From: JBCBTJ01 sp964597685
Lineage (GTDB): Bacteria > Pseudomonadota > Alphaproteobacteria > Caulobacterales > Hyphomonadaceae
Assembly: GCA_964597685.1 (NCBI GenBank)
Contig: CAZQZC010000179.1
Coordinates: forward strand, 1-5,366
Reading direction: 5' to 3'
Length of the DNA stretch: 5,366 bases
Shown piece after piece: positions 5,030 to 5,366 of this stretch; positions within the stretch are counted from its first letter, which is position 1, and every line of letters begins with the position of its first letter. The notes beneath the pieces are model-generated. The model had not been told where the DNA came from, searched no databases, and saw only the letters and a list, made by a program, of their open reading frames with translations. A program made the position numbers and the translations under genes.

Positions 5030-5366
5030 CCGTCCTCCCCGCGCCGGCGTCGGACGACGGTTTGGAGCGATGGGTCGCCCTGGATCCAGGCACGCGGGGT
5101 CGCCAACGCGGCCTTGTACGCACCTTGCGAAAGGCATGGGCCGAGTATGATGCGCAAACCGCGATCGAGTTGATCGAAGCGTCGAACAGGTGGATTTCGA
5201 TGGCGACGGAGCCGCGGATCCTGAAGGCGCGCTGGGGCGATGTGGCGACGGTGCGCAGTCGCCTGCATCGTTTTTCCGCAATGCAGAATTGGGCGCAGCG
5301 CGAAGACGCCGATCTCCACGCCGGGGCGCTGTTGCTTGGCAGAGCGTACCGGGAACTCGAATACTT
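5026..5366 (+). CDS. Unrecognised protein, N-terminal 113 residues (runs off the right edge)
   Basis: A frame starting at GTG 5026 stays open to the end of the window. The GTG overlaps the metH stop as GTGA, and GAGGTGG (5015-5021) is a good Shine-Dalgarno 4 bases upstream, so translational coupling with metH is likely. I do not recognise the product. The 113 visible residues contain five tryptophans, no cysteine, no signal peptide and no membrane segment. They are rich in Arg, Ala and Glu with mainly helix-favouring stretches such as GLVRTLRKAWAEYDAQTAIE (29-48) and TVRSRLHRFSAMQNWAQRED (75-94). This does not resemble the pterin-binding, cap, cobalamin-binding or activation modules of MetH that might have been expected here; none of their signatures (for example NVGERTN) appears. 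Codon use is similar to the upstream genes. A cytosolic soluble protein co-expressed with the methionine genes is the most that can be inferred. Confidence 0.68.
   Translation, partial: MTVLPAPASDDGLERWVALDPGTRGRQRGLVRTLRKAWAEYDAQTAIELIEASNRWISMATEPRILKARWGDVATVRSRLHRFSAMQNWAQREDADLHAGALLLGRAYRELEY

Noticed and set aside
4163..5281. Minus-strand open frame of 372 codons
   Set aside because: It is antisense to the metH module and the following gene, and its Arg/His/Gly-rich composition is that of a shadow frame.

Overview
The window looks like a chromosomal segment of an alphaproteobacterium. The evidence is the high G+C content, the mlaA-mlaC gene pair, and a methionine cluster in which an ArsR-type regulator fused to a methyltransferase domain precedes metF and a 'split' metH encoding only the homocysteine module. 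I cannot place it to genus; Caulobacterales- or Parvularculales-like lineages would fit, but that is inference.

Left half, all on the minus strand and read right to left. mlaA (1921-1160) encodes an outer-membrane phospholipid-transport lipoprotein. mlaC (1150-506) follows after 9 bases and encodes the periplasmic phospholipid carrier. Together they belong to the Mla system that keeps phospholipids out of the outer leaflet; the inner-membrane complex MlaFEDB is not in view. Downstream of mlaC, about 463-232 holds the decayed C-terminal end of a membrane fatty-acid-desaturase/hydroxylase-like gene. Its third histidine box is intact, but it has a frameshift and no 5' part. After a further ~150 bases without a convincing gene, a new lipoprotein gene starts at 78 (GTG, strong Shine-Dalgarno, lipobox LAAC) and runs off the left edge.

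Centre. The 164-bp gap 1922-2085 is divergent. On the plus side a sigma70-like promoter (2030-2058) is overlapped by a clean 7-bp inverted repeat with a 6-bp spacer (2057-2076), a likely operator for the adjacent ArsR-type regulator.

Right half, all plus strand and tightly packed: ArsR-methyltransferase regulator (2086-3060), metF (3057-3971, ATGA overlap), metH homocysteine module (3983-5029, 11-base gap), then an unrecognised gene (starts 5026, GTGA overlap, runs off the right edge). MetF makes 5-methyltetrahydrofolate. The MetH module binds zinc and homocysteine and needs a separate folate/cobalamin polypeptide to transfer the methyl group. The regulator lacks the usual ArsR metal-binding cysteines, keeps a SAM-binding fold, and is probably a SAM/SAH sensor of the SahR/SamR type controlling this operon. 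The most unexpected points are the unrecognised gene where the cobalamin half of methionine synthase might be expected, and the desaturase relic between mlaC and the lipoprotein gene.
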